From: Sphingomonadaceae bacterium
GTDB lineage: Bacteria > Pseudomonadota > Alphaproteobacteria > Sphingomonadales > Sphingomonadaceae
Direction: 5' to 3'
DNA length: 64,000 bases
NCBI GenBank assembly: GCA_947463325.1
Contig: CANHQT010000002.1
Coordinates: forward strand, 1 to 64,000
The position numbers and the translations under genes are program-made. Positions 42,651-51,451 of the stretch are shown in pieces. The notes below the pieces were generated by a model. It was not told the DNA's origin, made no database searches, and saw only the letters and a program-made list of their open reading frames with translations. Position 1 is the stretch's first letter. Every line of letters starts with the position of its first letter.

Positions 42651-43460
42651 TCAGCCGGCTGGCATCTCGCTGGCCCGCACCGCGCGCAGCTCCTCCAGCC
42701 GCGCACGAGCGGCCTCGCCCTGTGGACTGTTGCCGCCCAGCGCCGCGGCGCTCGTCCAGCTCGCTTCGGCGGCGTCAAGATTGTCGGCAGCTGCCGCAAT
42801 ATTCCCGGCCTCCAGCGCGATAGCCGCATCGCGCGGCCCCAGCTGCGCCGCGACCGTGATGTCGGCTTGCGCCCGCGCCAGATCGCCCTGCCTGCGGGCA
42901 AGGGTGGCGGATAGCAGCCAGGCGAGCGGATCCTGCGATGCTTCGGCCTGCGCCCGGTCGAGATCGGCGCGTGCCGCTTCCCAGTCAGCCATCACCAGCG
43001 CCGCCCGCGCCCGATCAAGATGCGCGAGGCCGAGCTGCACGCCGGTCAGCCGCCCGCCCGCCAGCGCCGCATCGATCAGCGTCCGTGCCCGTACGGCGTC
43101 CCCTGCGGCCAGCGCCGCATTGCCGGCCTGCGCCCACAAATTGCTCGCCCGCCAGTCGCTCGCTGCCTCGGCCTCTTGCGCGGCTTGCACAAAGCTCTCC
43201 GTGGCGGCGGCATATTGCCCTGCTTTGGACTGCGCAAAGCCAAGACATTGGCGTGCGACAAACCCGCCGCCATCCGCCAGCCAGCCTTGCGCTTCCGCTA
43301 TCCCTGCGACCGCATCGTCGGTGGCAAGGTCATGGCAGCGGTCAAAGCGCGCGGCATCGAGGATGCCCAAGGTGCGCGGCCCGGGCAGTGGTACCGGATC
43401 GGCGGGCTGTGCCACGACCGGCGCGGCCTGCATCAGAGCGAGGGCAAACAGAGTTACCAA
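42651..43460 (-). CDS. TPR-like periplasmic protein
   Basis: 269 aa. N-terminal signal-like segment LFALALMQAAPVVAQ, then helical repeats with the TPR pattern (GFAQSKAGQYAAATESFVQAA, LDRARAALVMADWEAARADLDRA, ATLARRQGDLARAQADITVAAQL). No catalytic motif. Starts inside the 3' end of the ABHD10-like gene (7-nt overlap), so co-translated. Function unknown. Confidence 0.75.
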   Translation of the reverse strand: MVTLFALALMQAAPVVAQPADPVPLPGPRTLGILDAARFDRCHDLATDDAVAGIAEAQGWLADGGGFVARQCLGFAQSKAGQYAAATESFVQAAQEAEAASDWRASNLWAQAGNAALAAGDAVRARTLIDAALAGGRLTGVQLGLAHLDRARAALVMADWEAARADLDRAQAEASQDPLAWLLSATLARRQGDLARAQADITVAAQLGPRDAAIALEAGNIAAAADNLDAAEASWTSAAALGGNSPQGEAARARLEELRAVRASEMPAG

Positions 43461-44230
43461 CTCGGGTCATTCCTTCCGGCAAATGCGGCGACCGTGCGCA
43501 GCAGCAGGTCGATATCCTCCGGCCGCGACAGCCGGTGGTCGCCGTCCTTGACCAGCGTCACCCGAACCGCGGCTGAACGCAGCGCCTCGGCAAGCCTCAA
43601 GGAAATGAAATGTGGTACATCCGGGTCGGCCATGCCGTGCAACAGATGCACCGGGCAGGTGAGCGCGATCTCTCCGTCCAGCAGCCGGTTGCGCTCACCC
43701 GACTGCCACAGCGCCAGCGTGGTCAACGTCGGTTCGGGGCCATAAGGGTTATCCTCATACAGCCGTCCGTCACGGGCCAGCACCGCTTTCTGTTCCGGCG
43801 TATAGCCCCAGTCGGTGAAATCGGGCGCCGCTGCGATGCCCACCATCCCCGCAATCCGCTTGTGGATAGCCAGCGCGACCAGCAGCATTAGCCACCCGCC
43901 CATGGATGACCCGATGAGGATCAGTGGCCCCACCGGCGCTCGCGCGGCAATCACCGCCAGCGCATCGTCACGCCATGTCTCCAGCGTCTCTTCGGCAAAC
44001 GCACCGTCGGACGCCCCGCAGCCGGCATAATCGAACAGCAAGCAATTGACGCCGTTCGCTGCCGCCCATTCGAACAGTGCCTGCGCCTTGGATCCCGCCA
44101 TGTCGCTGGCATAGCCGGGCAGGAAGACGATGGTGGGCCCTTCCCCTTTCGTTTGCCGCCAGGCGAGGGCAGGGCGGTCGGGGCGGGTGAGTGTGCCGGA
44201 TTCGATCATGTCGGCGGTCCTATCAGACAT
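43454..44230 (-). CDS. Alpha/beta hydrolase, ABHD10-like thioesterase/esterase
   Basis: 258 aa from MSDRTADMIESG; the ORF track start at 44905 is spurious. Oxyanion LPGYASDMAGSKA (~36), nucleophile GSSMGGW (~107), Asp in HGMADPDVP and His in KDGDHRLS. The LPGYxSDMxGxKA opening is close to the mitochondrial ABHD10 depalmitoylase/glucuronide esterase group. Divergent from cysQ with a 60-bp gap. Confidence 0.85.
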   Translation of the reverse strand: MSDRTADMIESGTLTRPDRPALAWRQTKGEGPTIVFLPGYASDMAGSKAQALFEWAAANGVNCLLFDYAGCGASDGAFAEETLETWRDDALAVIAARAPVGPLILIGSSMGGWLMLLVALAIHKRIAGMVGIAAAPDFTDWGYTPEQKAVLARDGRLYEDNPYGPEPTLTTLALWQSGERNRLLDGEIALTCPVHLLHGMADPDVPHFISLRLAEALRSAAVRVTLVKDGDHRLSRPEDIDLLLRTVAAFAGRNDPSW

Positions 44231-44290
44231 TTCATGCGCTCTCACGCCCCCCATTCCCGTTTGCGCGCGAACCGGGCTATGGGCTGTGTG

Positions 44291-45019
44291 ATGAGTGCAT
44301 CCGACACCTTGTTCGCTGAACGCATCGCCGAAGAGGCCGGCGCTGCCCTCATGGCCCTGCGCACCGCAGGCCGCCTCTCCGGCCCTGTCCTCGGCGCGGA
44401 GGGGGACCGGATCGCCAACCGCATCCTGTGCGATGCCATCCAAAGCGAACGGCCCGCCGATGCCCTGCTGTCGGAAGAAGAAAAGGACAGTGCGGCGCGC
44501 CTTTCCGCCAGTCGCGTCTGGATCGTCGATCCGCTCGATGGCACGCGCGAGTATTCCGAAGGGCGCGATGATTGGGCCGTCCATGTCGCGCTCGCTATCG
44601 ATGGCGTGGCGCGTATCGGTGCGGTCGGCCTGCCCGCGCGCGGCCTGATCTTCTCCAGCGGAGCGCCGCCCGCCCCCGCACCCGCCAATCACCCGCCGCG
44701 CATGCTGGTCAGCCGCACCCGCCCGGCAGAGGAGGCGCTGCGCGTCGCAGGCGCGCTGGGTGCGGATATCGTGCCGATGGGCTCGGCAGGGGCAAAGGCG
44801 ATGGCCGTAGTGCTGGGGGAGGCAGACATCTACCTCCACACCGGCGGGCAATATGAATGGGACAATGCGGCGCCGGTTGCTGTGGCGGTCGCCGCCGGTC
44901 TCCATGTCAGCCGGGTTGATGGCAGCGCGATCCGCTACAATGCGGCGAACCCCTATCTGCCCGATTTGCTGATCTGCCGACCCGAATGGCGCGACCGCGT
45001 CTTTCAGGCGGTGGCCTGA
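44291..45019 (+). CDS. cysQ: 3'(2'),5'-bisphosphate nucleotidase CysQ / inositol-phosphatase family
   Basis: 242 aa from ATG 44291 (MSASDTLFAERIAEE). Metal motifs LLSEEEKDS (~60), WIVDPLDGTREYSEG (~77) and the late YEWDNAAPVAV are present. It removes the 3'-phosphate of PAP formed during sulfate activation. An inositol-monophosphatase role cannot be separated by sequence alone, but the REYSEG after the motif favours CysQ. Confidence 0.88.
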   Translation: MSASDTLFAERIAEEAGAALMALRTAGRLSGPVLGAEGDRIANRILCDAIQSERPADALLSEEEKDSAARLSASRVWIVDPLDGTREYSEGRDDWAVHVALAIDGVARIGAVGLPARGLIFSSGAPPAPAPANHPPRMLVSRTRPAEEALRVAGALGADIVPMGSAGAKAMAVVLGEADIYLHTGGQYEWDNAAPVAVAVAAGLHVSRVDGSAIRYNAANPYLPDLLICRPEWRDRVFQAVA

Positions 45020-45094
45020 CGCAGCTCTTCAGACGGGGCTTTTCAACCGCTTCAACCTGCGGCACACCCCTCTCCCAAGAGGAAGGGGACAATC

Positions 45095-46549
45095 ATGCAA
45101 AAACTCATGCTCGCCGCATCGTTGCTGGCGCTTGCCACGGCCACGCCTGCATTCGCCGGCCCGGTTTCCGATGCCCAGCAGGCCGCGATCATGGCCGATC
45201 TTGATGCCCGCGCCGCCGCCACACAGGATACCGCGCTCGCCATCTGGCGCCATGCTGAACTCGGCTATCTCGAGCGGGAATCGAGCGCCCTTCTTCAGGC
45301 CGAGTTGCGAGAGGCCGGCTTCACGGTCGAAGCCGGCGTCGCCGGCATGCCCACCGCCTTTATCGCGAGCTTCCGCACCGGTGCCGGGCCGATCATCGGC
45401 ATCCTCGCCGAATTTGATGCGCTGCCCGGCCTCTCTCAGGCTGCCTCGCCTGAGGTTGGTGCGGCAGAGGGGATGGCGAATGGCCATGGCTGCGGCCACA
45501 ATCTGTTCGGCGCCGCCTCCGTCTCCGCCGCCATCGCGACAAAGAACTGGATGGTCGCCAATGGCATCCAGGGTGAAGTCCGCCTCTATGGCGCTCCGGC
45601 AGAAGAAGGCGGATCGGGCAAGGTGTTCATGGTTCGCTCCGGCCTCACCGCCGATGTCTCGGCGATGATCCACTGGCATCCGGATGACCGTAACAGCGCG
45701 GCACAAGATACCGCCCTCGCCAATATCAGCGGCAAGTTCCGCTTCACCGGCGTCGCGGCCCACGCTGCCGGCGCACCGGACCGCGCCCGTTCTGCTTTGG
45801 ACGGGGTCGAAGCGCTCAACATGATGGTCAACATGATGCGCGAACATGTGCCGCAGGATTCGCGCCTCCATTATGTCATCACCGATGGCGGCCGCGCGCC
45901 CAATGTCGTGCCGGCCACCGCAGAGGTCTATTATTACGTCCGCCACCCCAACCAGCGCGTGGTGCGGGAAATCTTCGATCGCGTCCGCGCCGCAGCCGAT
46001 GGCGCGGCAATGGGCACCGGCACCAGCGTTGTGTTCAATCAGGTTGGCGGCACATTCGATCTTCTACCCAATGACACGCTCGGCCGGGTAATGGATCGCA
46101 ATCTGCGCCGCGTGGGTGCGCCGGTGTGGGGGGATGCGGAACGCGCCTTCATCGAACGGATCACCCCCAGCTTCGGTGACAATGCGGACATCCCCTCGCC
46201 GGAGATTGAAACCTACGCGAGCGGCCGCATCAACTATGGCTCCACCGATGTGGGGGACGTCAGCTATACCACGCCGACCGTCGGCCTGCGCATCGCCACC
46301 TGGGCGCCCGGCACCGCCGCGCACAGCTGGCAGGCGGTGGCTGCAAGCGGCAGCAGCATCGGCGTGCGCGGGGCGGAAACGGCAGCCAAGGTCATGGCGC
46401 TGACCGCCGCCGAATTGATGCAAAGCCCCGACGTCCTCGCCGCCGCGAGGGAGGAACTGCAACGCCGCCAGGGCCCCGGCTTCACCTACCGCTCGCTGCT
46501 GGGGGACAATCCACCGGCGCTGACCTATCGCCTGCCGGCAGGGCGCTGA
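45095..46549 (+). CDS. M20 family amidohydrolase, AbgB-like, exported
   Basis: 484 aa with a signal peptide (MLAASLLALATATPAFA). Zinc motifs MANGHGCGHNLFG (~128), GAPAEEGGSGK (~168) and MIHWHPDD; the lid domain carries VAAHAAGAPDRARSALDGVEALNMM. It resembles AbgB, the large subunit of p-aminobenzoyl-glutamate hydrolase, or related exported aminoacylases. Location in the periplasm is indicated by the signal sequence. Substrate unknown. Confidence 0.88.
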   Translation: MQKLMLAASLLALATATPAFAGPVSDAQQAAIMADLDARAAATQDTALAIWRHAELGYLERESSALLQAELREAGFTVEAGVAGMPTAFIASFRTGAGPIIGILAEFDALPGLSQAASPEVGAAEGMANGHGCGHNLFGAASVSAAIATKNWMVANGIQGEVRLYGAPAEEGGSGKVFMVRSGLTADVSAMIHWHPDDRNSAAQDTALANISGKFRFTGVAAHAAGAPDRARSALDGVEALNMMVNMMREHVPQDSRLHYVITDGGRAPNVVPATAEVYYYVRHPNQRVVREIFDRVRAAADGAAMGTGTSVVFNQVGGTFDLLPNDTLGRVMDRNLRRVGAPVWGDAERAFIERITPSFGDNADIPSPEIETYASGRINYGSTDVGDVSYTTPTVGLRIATWAPGTAAHSWQAVAASGSSIGVRGAETAAKVMALTAAELMQSPDVLAAAREELQRRQGPGFTYRSLLGDNPPALTYRLPAGR

Positions 46550-46571
46550 CCCGCTTTACCTTTACGGTTCG

Positions 46572-47978
46572 CTACCCCTCGCCAAACGCAAAGGGCAGCG
46601 CACCCCGGTGATAATCATCGGGCAAAATCTGCCGCCCGATTGGCGGGGCTGAGCGCGCGGCGCATTCGATGCGCTGGCACAGGCGACAGGTGATGCCGAT
46701 GGGCGTCGCCTGATCGGCCGCCTGTTCCTGCTGGCCGCGCGTGTAGATCAGGCGGTGGGCATGCTCTGCGGCACAGCCCAGCGCCACCGCCCGTTCGACC
46801 CGCGCCGTGCCATAACCGCCGCCGCCCGCCGTGACCGTGCGGGCGATGGAGAAAAACCGCTTGCCGTCGGGTAGCTCAACCCACTGCGTCACAATTTCGC
46901 GCGGCCGCTTGAACACATGGTGCACTGACCACAGCGGGCATCCCCCGCCATGCCGGGCAAAGGGGAATCCCGCGCCGTCGAGCCGCTTGGAGACATTGCC
47001 CGCCGCATCGACGCGGATGAAGAAAAAGGGGACGCTTTCCTGCCCCGGTTTCTGCAGCGTGGTCAGCCGGTGGGCGGTCTGCTCGAAACTGGCGCCGAAT
47101 GCGCGGGCCAGCGCCTCAATGTCATAGGCGCGCGCTTCGGCTGCCTTGGCAAAGGCTGAATAGGGCATGGCGATGGCCGCCGCGGCATATCCGGCAATGG
47201 CGCGCCGCGCGAGGCGCTGGCTGGCATCGCTGGTGAAATGCCCGTCTTTCATGGCCGCATCGACCGGCCGGCGCAGCTCGATATAGGCGAGCTGCTGCGC
47301 GAGCTGGAACTGGCGGCTCGCCCCGTCGAGCGCATCGTCGATCAGCACCTCCTCGCGGTGCCGGTCGTACCGCCGCTGGGATCCGCCCATCACTTCGGAG
47401 GGCAGCATGCGCACGCGCAGGCGATGCCGCGCCTTGAAATAGGGGATGAGGCCACCCGCCTCCGCAACGCGCCCGGCGATAGTCTCCGCTTCCTCGTCGA
47501 GCGCCGGAAAGCAGTTGCGCCGCGCCGCAAGGAAGCGTTGCACCTCCGCGACCGGATCGCTCGCCTCGCCCTCGCTCGCCGCCTGTGCTGCCCGGTCGGC
47601 CAGCTCGATCTGCCGTTCGGCCCAGGCCGTATGCAGTCGCAGGAAGGCTTCGCTGATGCCGGGGAAGTTCGCTGCCGCGTCGCTCACCTCCAGCGTGGGC
47701 AGATCGATGTCCGCGAACATCGGGTCCTTCAGCGCCGCGGTCAGCCGCGCAGCCTGATCCTGCGCGCCTTCGCCTGCGAAATCGGCGAGGTCGATGCGGT
47801 ATGTGCGCGCCAACCGCAGCAGCAGGTCGGCGGTCAGCGGGCGCTGGTTGCGCTCCAGCAGCGCGACATAGGATGCGCTGATGTCGAGGTCGGCCGCGAC
47901 CTGTGCCTGCGTCAGGCCCAGTTCGCGGCGCAACCGCTTCATCCGCGGGCCCAGATAGACGGATCGGTCACCAGCCAT
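46572..47978 (-). CDS. XRE/ImmA-IrrE regulator, ScfR/RamB-like, divergent from isocitrate lyase
   Basis: 468 aa from MAGDRSVYLGPRM. XRE helix-turn-helix (~10-65: LTQAQVAADLDISASYVALLERN), then a long IrrE-like middle region with QFQLAQQLAYIELR near 240, and a Cys-rich DUF2083 end (GITCRLCQRIEC). This is the architecture of the short-chain fatty acyl regulators (ScfR, RamB, MccR), which sense acyl-CoA status and control glyoxylate-cycle or methylcitrate genes. A dyad lies between it and aceA, which is its most likely target. Confidence 0.9.
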   Translation of the reverse strand: MAGDRSVYLGPRMKRLRRELGLTQAQVAADLDISASYVALLERNQRPLTADLLLRLARTYRIDLADFAGEGAQDQAARLTAALKDPMFADIDLPTLEVSDAAANFPGISEAFLRLHTAWAERQIELADRAAQAASEGEASDPVAEVQRFLAARRNCFPALDEEAETIAGRVAEAGGLIPYFKARHRLRVRMLPSEVMGGSQRRYDRHREEVLIDDALDGASRQFQLAQQLAYIELRRPVDAAMKDGHFTSDASQRLARRAIAGYAAAAIAMPYSAFAKAAEARAYDIEALARAFGASFEQTAHRLTTLQKPGQESVPFFFIRVDAAGNVSKRLDGAGFPFARHGGGCPLWSVHHVFKRPREIVTQWVELPDGKRFFSIARTVTAGGGGYGTARVERAVALGCAAEHAHRLIYTRGQQEQAADQATPIGITCRLCQRIECAARSAPPIGRQILPDDYHRGALPFAFGEG

Positions 47979-47982
47979 GACT

Positions 47983-48017
47983 GACTTTACAACATGACAA
48001 TCGAAATTTGTAAAGTC
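47983..48017. promoter_or_regulatory. Predicted ScfR/RamB-type operator
   Basis: GACTTTACAA (47983-47992) and TTGTAAAGTC (48008-48017) are perfect 10-bp inverted halves separated by 15 bp. They lie 5 bp from the regulator start and about 87 bp before aceA. The ACTTTACAAA half resembles the RamB-type ACTTTGCAAA box known in corynebacteria. Confidence 0.75.
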
Positions 48018-48103
48018 TGACAAGCTGACCGCGCAGCCTGTCCCACTCGGCAGTGTGGAGCGGTAGCGGCGGTCCATCCATCCTCCCCACAAGGACGACT
48101 GCC

Positions 48104-49699
48104 ATGACCTATAGTGACGAAATCGCCGAGGCTGAGCGCCTGATCCGCTCCAAGAACGGCACTTGGGACGGCATTGGTGCCGAAGCGGTTGCGCGTATGC
48201 GCCTTCAGAACCGCTTCAACACCGGTCTCGACATCGCGCGCTACACCGCAAAGATCATGCGTGAGGATATGGCCGCCTATGATGCGGACGCCGGCCAATA
48301 CACGCAGAGCCTCGGCTGCTGGCACGGGTTCATCGCCCAGCAGAAGATGATCTCCATCAAGAAGCATTTCGGCTCGACCAAGCGCCGCTACCTCTATCTC
48401 TCGGGCTGGATGGTCGCCGCGCTGCGCAGCGACTTCGGCCCGCTGCCCGATCAGTCGATGCATGAAAAGACCAGCGTGCCCGCGCTGATCGAGGAATTGT
48501 ACACGTTCCTCAAGCAGGCCGACGCCCGCGAACTGGGCATGATGTTCCGCGATCTTGATGCCGCGCGCGACGCAGGCGATGAGGTCAAGGCCAAGGCGAT
48601 CCAGCACCAGATCGACACATATGAAACCCATGTCGTTCCGATCATCGCGGATATCGACGCCGGTTTCGGCAATGCCGAGGCGACCTATTTGCTCGCCAAA
48701 AAGATGATCGAGGCTGGCGCCTGCGCGCTCCAGATCGAAAATCAGGTGTCGGACGAAAAGCAGTGCGGCCACCAGGACGGCAAGGTCACGGTGCCGCATG
48801 AGGACTTCCTCGCCAAGGTGCGCGCCTGCCGTTACGCCTTCCTCGAACTGGGTGTGGAGGATGGCATCATCGTCACCCGCACCGACAGCCTCGGCGCCGG
48901 TCTCACCAAGCAGATCGCCTATTCCAAGGAACCGGGCGACATTGGCGACCAGTACAACAGCTTCCTCGATTGCGAGGAGATTGACCCCGCGACCGCGCGC
49001 AATGGCGATGTCGTCCTCAACCGCGGCGGTAAGCTGCTGCGGCCGAAGCGGCTTCCTTCCAACCTCTTCCAGTTCCGCGAAGGGACGGGGGCGGACCGCT
49101 GCGTGCTCGATTGCATCACCAGCCTGCAGAACGGTGCCGACCTGCTCTGGATCGAAACGGAAAAGCCGCACATCGAACAGATCGCTTCGATGGTTGACCG
49201 CATCCGTGAGGTCGTGCCGAACGCGAAGCTCGTCTACAATAACTCGCCTAGCTTCAACTGGACGCTGAACTTCCGCCAGCAGGTGTTCGATGCTTGGAAA
49301 GAAGCCGGTCGCGACGTTGCAGACTATGACCGCACCAAGCTGATGAGCGTCGATTATGACGGCACGGATCTGGCGATCGAGGCTGATGAGAAGATCCGCA
49401 CCTTCCAGCGTGACGCCGCGGCCCGCGCCGGCATCTTCCATCACCTCATTACCTTGCCGACCTATCACACGGCGGCGCTGTCGACCGACAATCTCGCCAA
49501 GGAATATTTCGGCGATGCGGGCATGCTGGGCTACGTCAAGAACGTCCAGCGCGCCGAAATCCGTCAGGGTATCGCCTGCGTGAAGCACCAGAATATGTCG
49601 GGTTCCGACATCGGTGACGATCACAAGGAATATTTCGCCGGAGAAGCTGCGTTGAAGGCCGGCGGTGCCCACAACACGATGAACCAGTTCGCTGCCTGA
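48104..49699 (+). CDS. aceA: Isocitrate lyase
   Basis: 531 aa, the long (~530-aa) type of isocitrate lyase. The catalytic region reads DEKQCGHQDGKVTVPHEDF (~222-240), and IIADIDAGFGNAEATYLL is the metal-binding part. It cleaves isocitrate to glyoxylate and succinate, allowing growth on acetyl-CoA-yielding substrates, consistent with the acyl-CoA-degrading cluster upstream. Divergent from ScfR; a terminator follows. Confidence 0.95.
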   Translation: MTYSDEIAEAERLIRSKNGTWDGIGAEAVARMRLQNRFNTGLDIARYTAKIMREDMAAYDADAGQYTQSLGCWHGFIAQQKMISIKKHFGSTKRRYLYLSGWMVAALRSDFGPLPDQSMHEKTSVPALIEELYTFLKQADARELGMMFRDLDAARDAGDEVKAKAIQHQIDTYETHVVPIIADIDAGFGNAEATYLLAKKMIEAGACALQIENQVSDEKQCGHQDGKVTVPHEDFLAKVRACRYAFLELGVEDGIIVTRTDSLGAGLTKQIAYSKEPGDIGDQYNSFLDCEEIDPATARNGDVVLNRGGKLLRPKRLPSNLFQFREGTGADRCVLDCITSLQNGADLLWIETEKPHIEQIASMVDRIREVVPNAKLVYNNSPSFNWTLNFRQQVFDAWKEAGRDVADYDRTKLMSVDYDGTDLAIEADEKIRTFQRDAAARAGIFHHLITLPTYHTAALSTDNLAKEYFGDAGMLGYVKNVQRAEIRQGIACVKHQNMSGSDIGDDHKEYFAGEAALKAGGAHNTMNQFAA

Positions 49700-49770
49700 C
49701 GGCAGCTTCGGGAACCAGTTCGCGGGCTGAGTCCCAGTCCGCCGCCCCTCTTTCCTGGGGAGGAAAGCAA

Positions 49771-49804
49771 GCCCGTCGCAGGAGCAATCCCGCGGCGGGC
49801 TTTT
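49771..49804 (+). terminator. Rho-independent terminator after aceA
   Basis: GCCCGTCGC pairs with GCGGCGGGC (one G-U) around a 12-nt loop, followed by TTTTCGTT. It lies about 70 bp after the aceA stop. Confidence 0.8.
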
Positions 49805-49873
49805 CGTTGCGCCAAAGCGCCGCCCGCGACATAAACGAACAGTCTCGGAATTGATTCTTGCCGGAGGATTTCC

Positions 49874-50821
49874 GTGACCCTTGGCCTATTGCAGGTTTTC
49901 CTCCCCCTTGTTGCCATTCTCTGGCTTGCTTTCGGCAGGCCGCTCACCGGAATCGACTTTGCCCTGCGCGTGATCGCTGCGGCCGCATTGCTGGTGGCCT
50001 CGGCGGCGGCGGGCCTGTGGCTGGCGCTTCCTCGGGCCATCGTGCTGCCGCTCGGTCTATTGCTGCTGGTCGCGCTGCTGGTCGCTCTGCGGGCTCTGAC
50101 ACGTCAGAACGAACCGCCGGCGATTGGCCCCATCGCTTGGGCAGGGCGCGGGGTCACGGCGGTTGCGGCAGTGGTGGGCCTGTGGTTTGCCGGATCCGCC
50201 TTTGCTGGTCGCAGCCCGCCCGCCCAGCCGGTTGATCTCGGCTTTCCCTTTATGGAAGGCCGCTATCTTGTGACTGCCGGGGGTGCGACGGCGCTCATCA
50301 ATCCGCATCTCTTGTCACAGGACCCTGCCAATCCCGAATGGCGCGGGCAGAGCGATGGTGTCGACCTTGTCCGCGTCGACACGCTCGGGTTCCGAACGGT
50401 CGATAGGGTGCCTTTCTCCTTGCCCGAACAGCCGGAAGCCTATCGCATCTTTGGCACGACTGTTGTCGCACCATGCAGCGGGCGCGTGGAGCAAACGGAA
50501 AACCTGCTCCCCGATATGCCGGTGCCAGTGCGCGATACGGACTATCCGCTCGGTAATCATGTGGTGCTGCGCTGCGGCGCGCTGATCATTTTGTTGTCGC
50601 ATCTGCAGCAAGGTTCGGTGACGATCTCGCCGGGCACGGTGGTGCGCAAGGGCGATCCTTTGGCCAAAGCGGGGAACAGCGGGGACAGTGCTGAACCCCA
50701 CCTCCACATCCATGCGCAGCGCCCGGCCGCGCCAGGCCAGCCGCTGCTGTCCGGTGAACCGGTGCCGATCCGCCTGATCGGCGAATATCCGGTACGCAAC
50801 CTGCACTATGATGTGCGCTAG
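49874..50821 (+). CDS. M23-like peptidase domain membrane protein (likely degenerate metal site)
   Basis: 315 aa with a GTG start after GGAGGA. Three hydrophobic segments occupy ~1-100, then an extracytoplasmic domain. The late LytM motif GDSAEPHLHIHAQ (~280) and SHLQQGSVTISPGTVVRKGDPLAKAGN are present. The first zinc motif HxxxD, normally upstream of the VVAPCSGRV-like strand, is not found (RIFGTTVVAPCSG follows directly after EQPEAY). It may therefore bind rather than cut peptidoglycan. It ends with a 4-nt convergent overlap. Confidence 0.75.
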   Translation: MTLGLLQVFLPLVAILWLAFGRPLTGIDFALRVIAAAALLVASAAAGLWLALPRAIVLPLGLLLLVALLVALRALTRQNEPPAIGPIAWAGRGVTAVAAVVGLWFAGSAFAGRSPPAQPVDLGFPFMEGRYLVTAGGATALINPHLLSQDPANPEWRGQSDGVDLVRVDTLGFRTVDRVPFSLPEQPEAYRIFGTTVVAPCSGRVEQTENLLPDMPVPVRDTDYPLGNHVVLRCGALIILLSHLQQGSVTISPGTVVRKGDPLAKAGNSGDSAEPHLHIHAQRPAAPGQPLLSGEPVPIRLIGEYPVRNLHYDVR

Positions 50822-51438
50822 GCTTCGTCAGGCGTAACGGTAAAGGCGGCCCTTGCTGCAAAGCTGCGTTGGATAACGGTCAGCAGACACAGCACCGCAT
50901 AGCCATAAGCGATGGTGGCAAACCAGTCCGGCCACAGGCACATCGCGATGAATACCGCGATCGTTTCTGCGCCTTCGGCAAGGCCGGTGTTGTAGAAAAA
51001 GCTTTTGCGGCCATGCGCTGCCGTCTCGATTCCGCGCTTGGCGGCGAGGGTGGCAAAGGCGAGGAAGCTGATGCCGGTCAGCGTGAAGCTCGCCAGCAGT
51101 AGGGCGGCGGGCAGGGCATTAGCCGGATCAGCCAGTGCAAAGCCTAGCGGCACGCTGACATAGAAGATGAAATCGGCGACGATATCGAGATAGCCGCCGA
51201 AATCAGTCAGGCCTCTGGCGCGGGCCACTGCCCCGTCGAGCCCGTCCAGCAGCCGGTTGGCGATGATCAGGGCGAGTGCCAGCGCGAACCCACCGTCAGC
51301 GAGCGCCGCGCCTGCAGCGAGGCCCAGCATCATGCCGGTCAGCGTCACCACATCGGCGCTGATACCCCATGCCGCCAACCGTCGGCCGGCCGCGTTGAGC
51401 GGAGGATCGATCAGCGGCCTCAGCTTTGCGTCGAACAT
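50818..51438 (-). CDS. CDP-alcohol phosphatidyltransferase family protein
   Basis: 206 aa from MFDAKLRPLIDPPLN. The signature D-G-x2-A-R-x8-G-x3-D-x3-D is complete (LDGLDGAVARARGLTDFGGYLDIVADF, ~64-90). About six TM segments. It transfers a phosphatidyl group from CDP-diacylglycerol or a similar donor to an alcohol; the acceptor is not deducible. It follows the nucleoside transporter by 13 nt. Confidence 0.9.
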   Translation of the reverse strand: MFDAKLRPLIDPPLNAAGRRLAAWGISADVVTLTGMMLGLAAGAALADGGFALALALIIANRLLDGLDGAVARARGLTDFGGYLDIVADFIFYVSVPLGFALADPANALPAALLLASFTLTGISFLAFATLAAKRGIETAAHGRKSFFYNTGLAEGAETIAVFIAMCLWPDWFATIAYGYAVLCLLTVIQRSFAARAAFTVTPDEA

Positions 51439-51451
51439 CCCGCCCGCTCCG

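Noticed and set aside
43454-44905. 483-aa form of the ABHD10-like hydrolase
   Set aside because: The upstream part is antisense to cysQ; homology starts at about 44230.
47987-49672. 561-aa minus-strand ORF opposite aceA
   Set aside because: Shadow of the isocitrate lyase gene in high-GC DNA; no domain signature.
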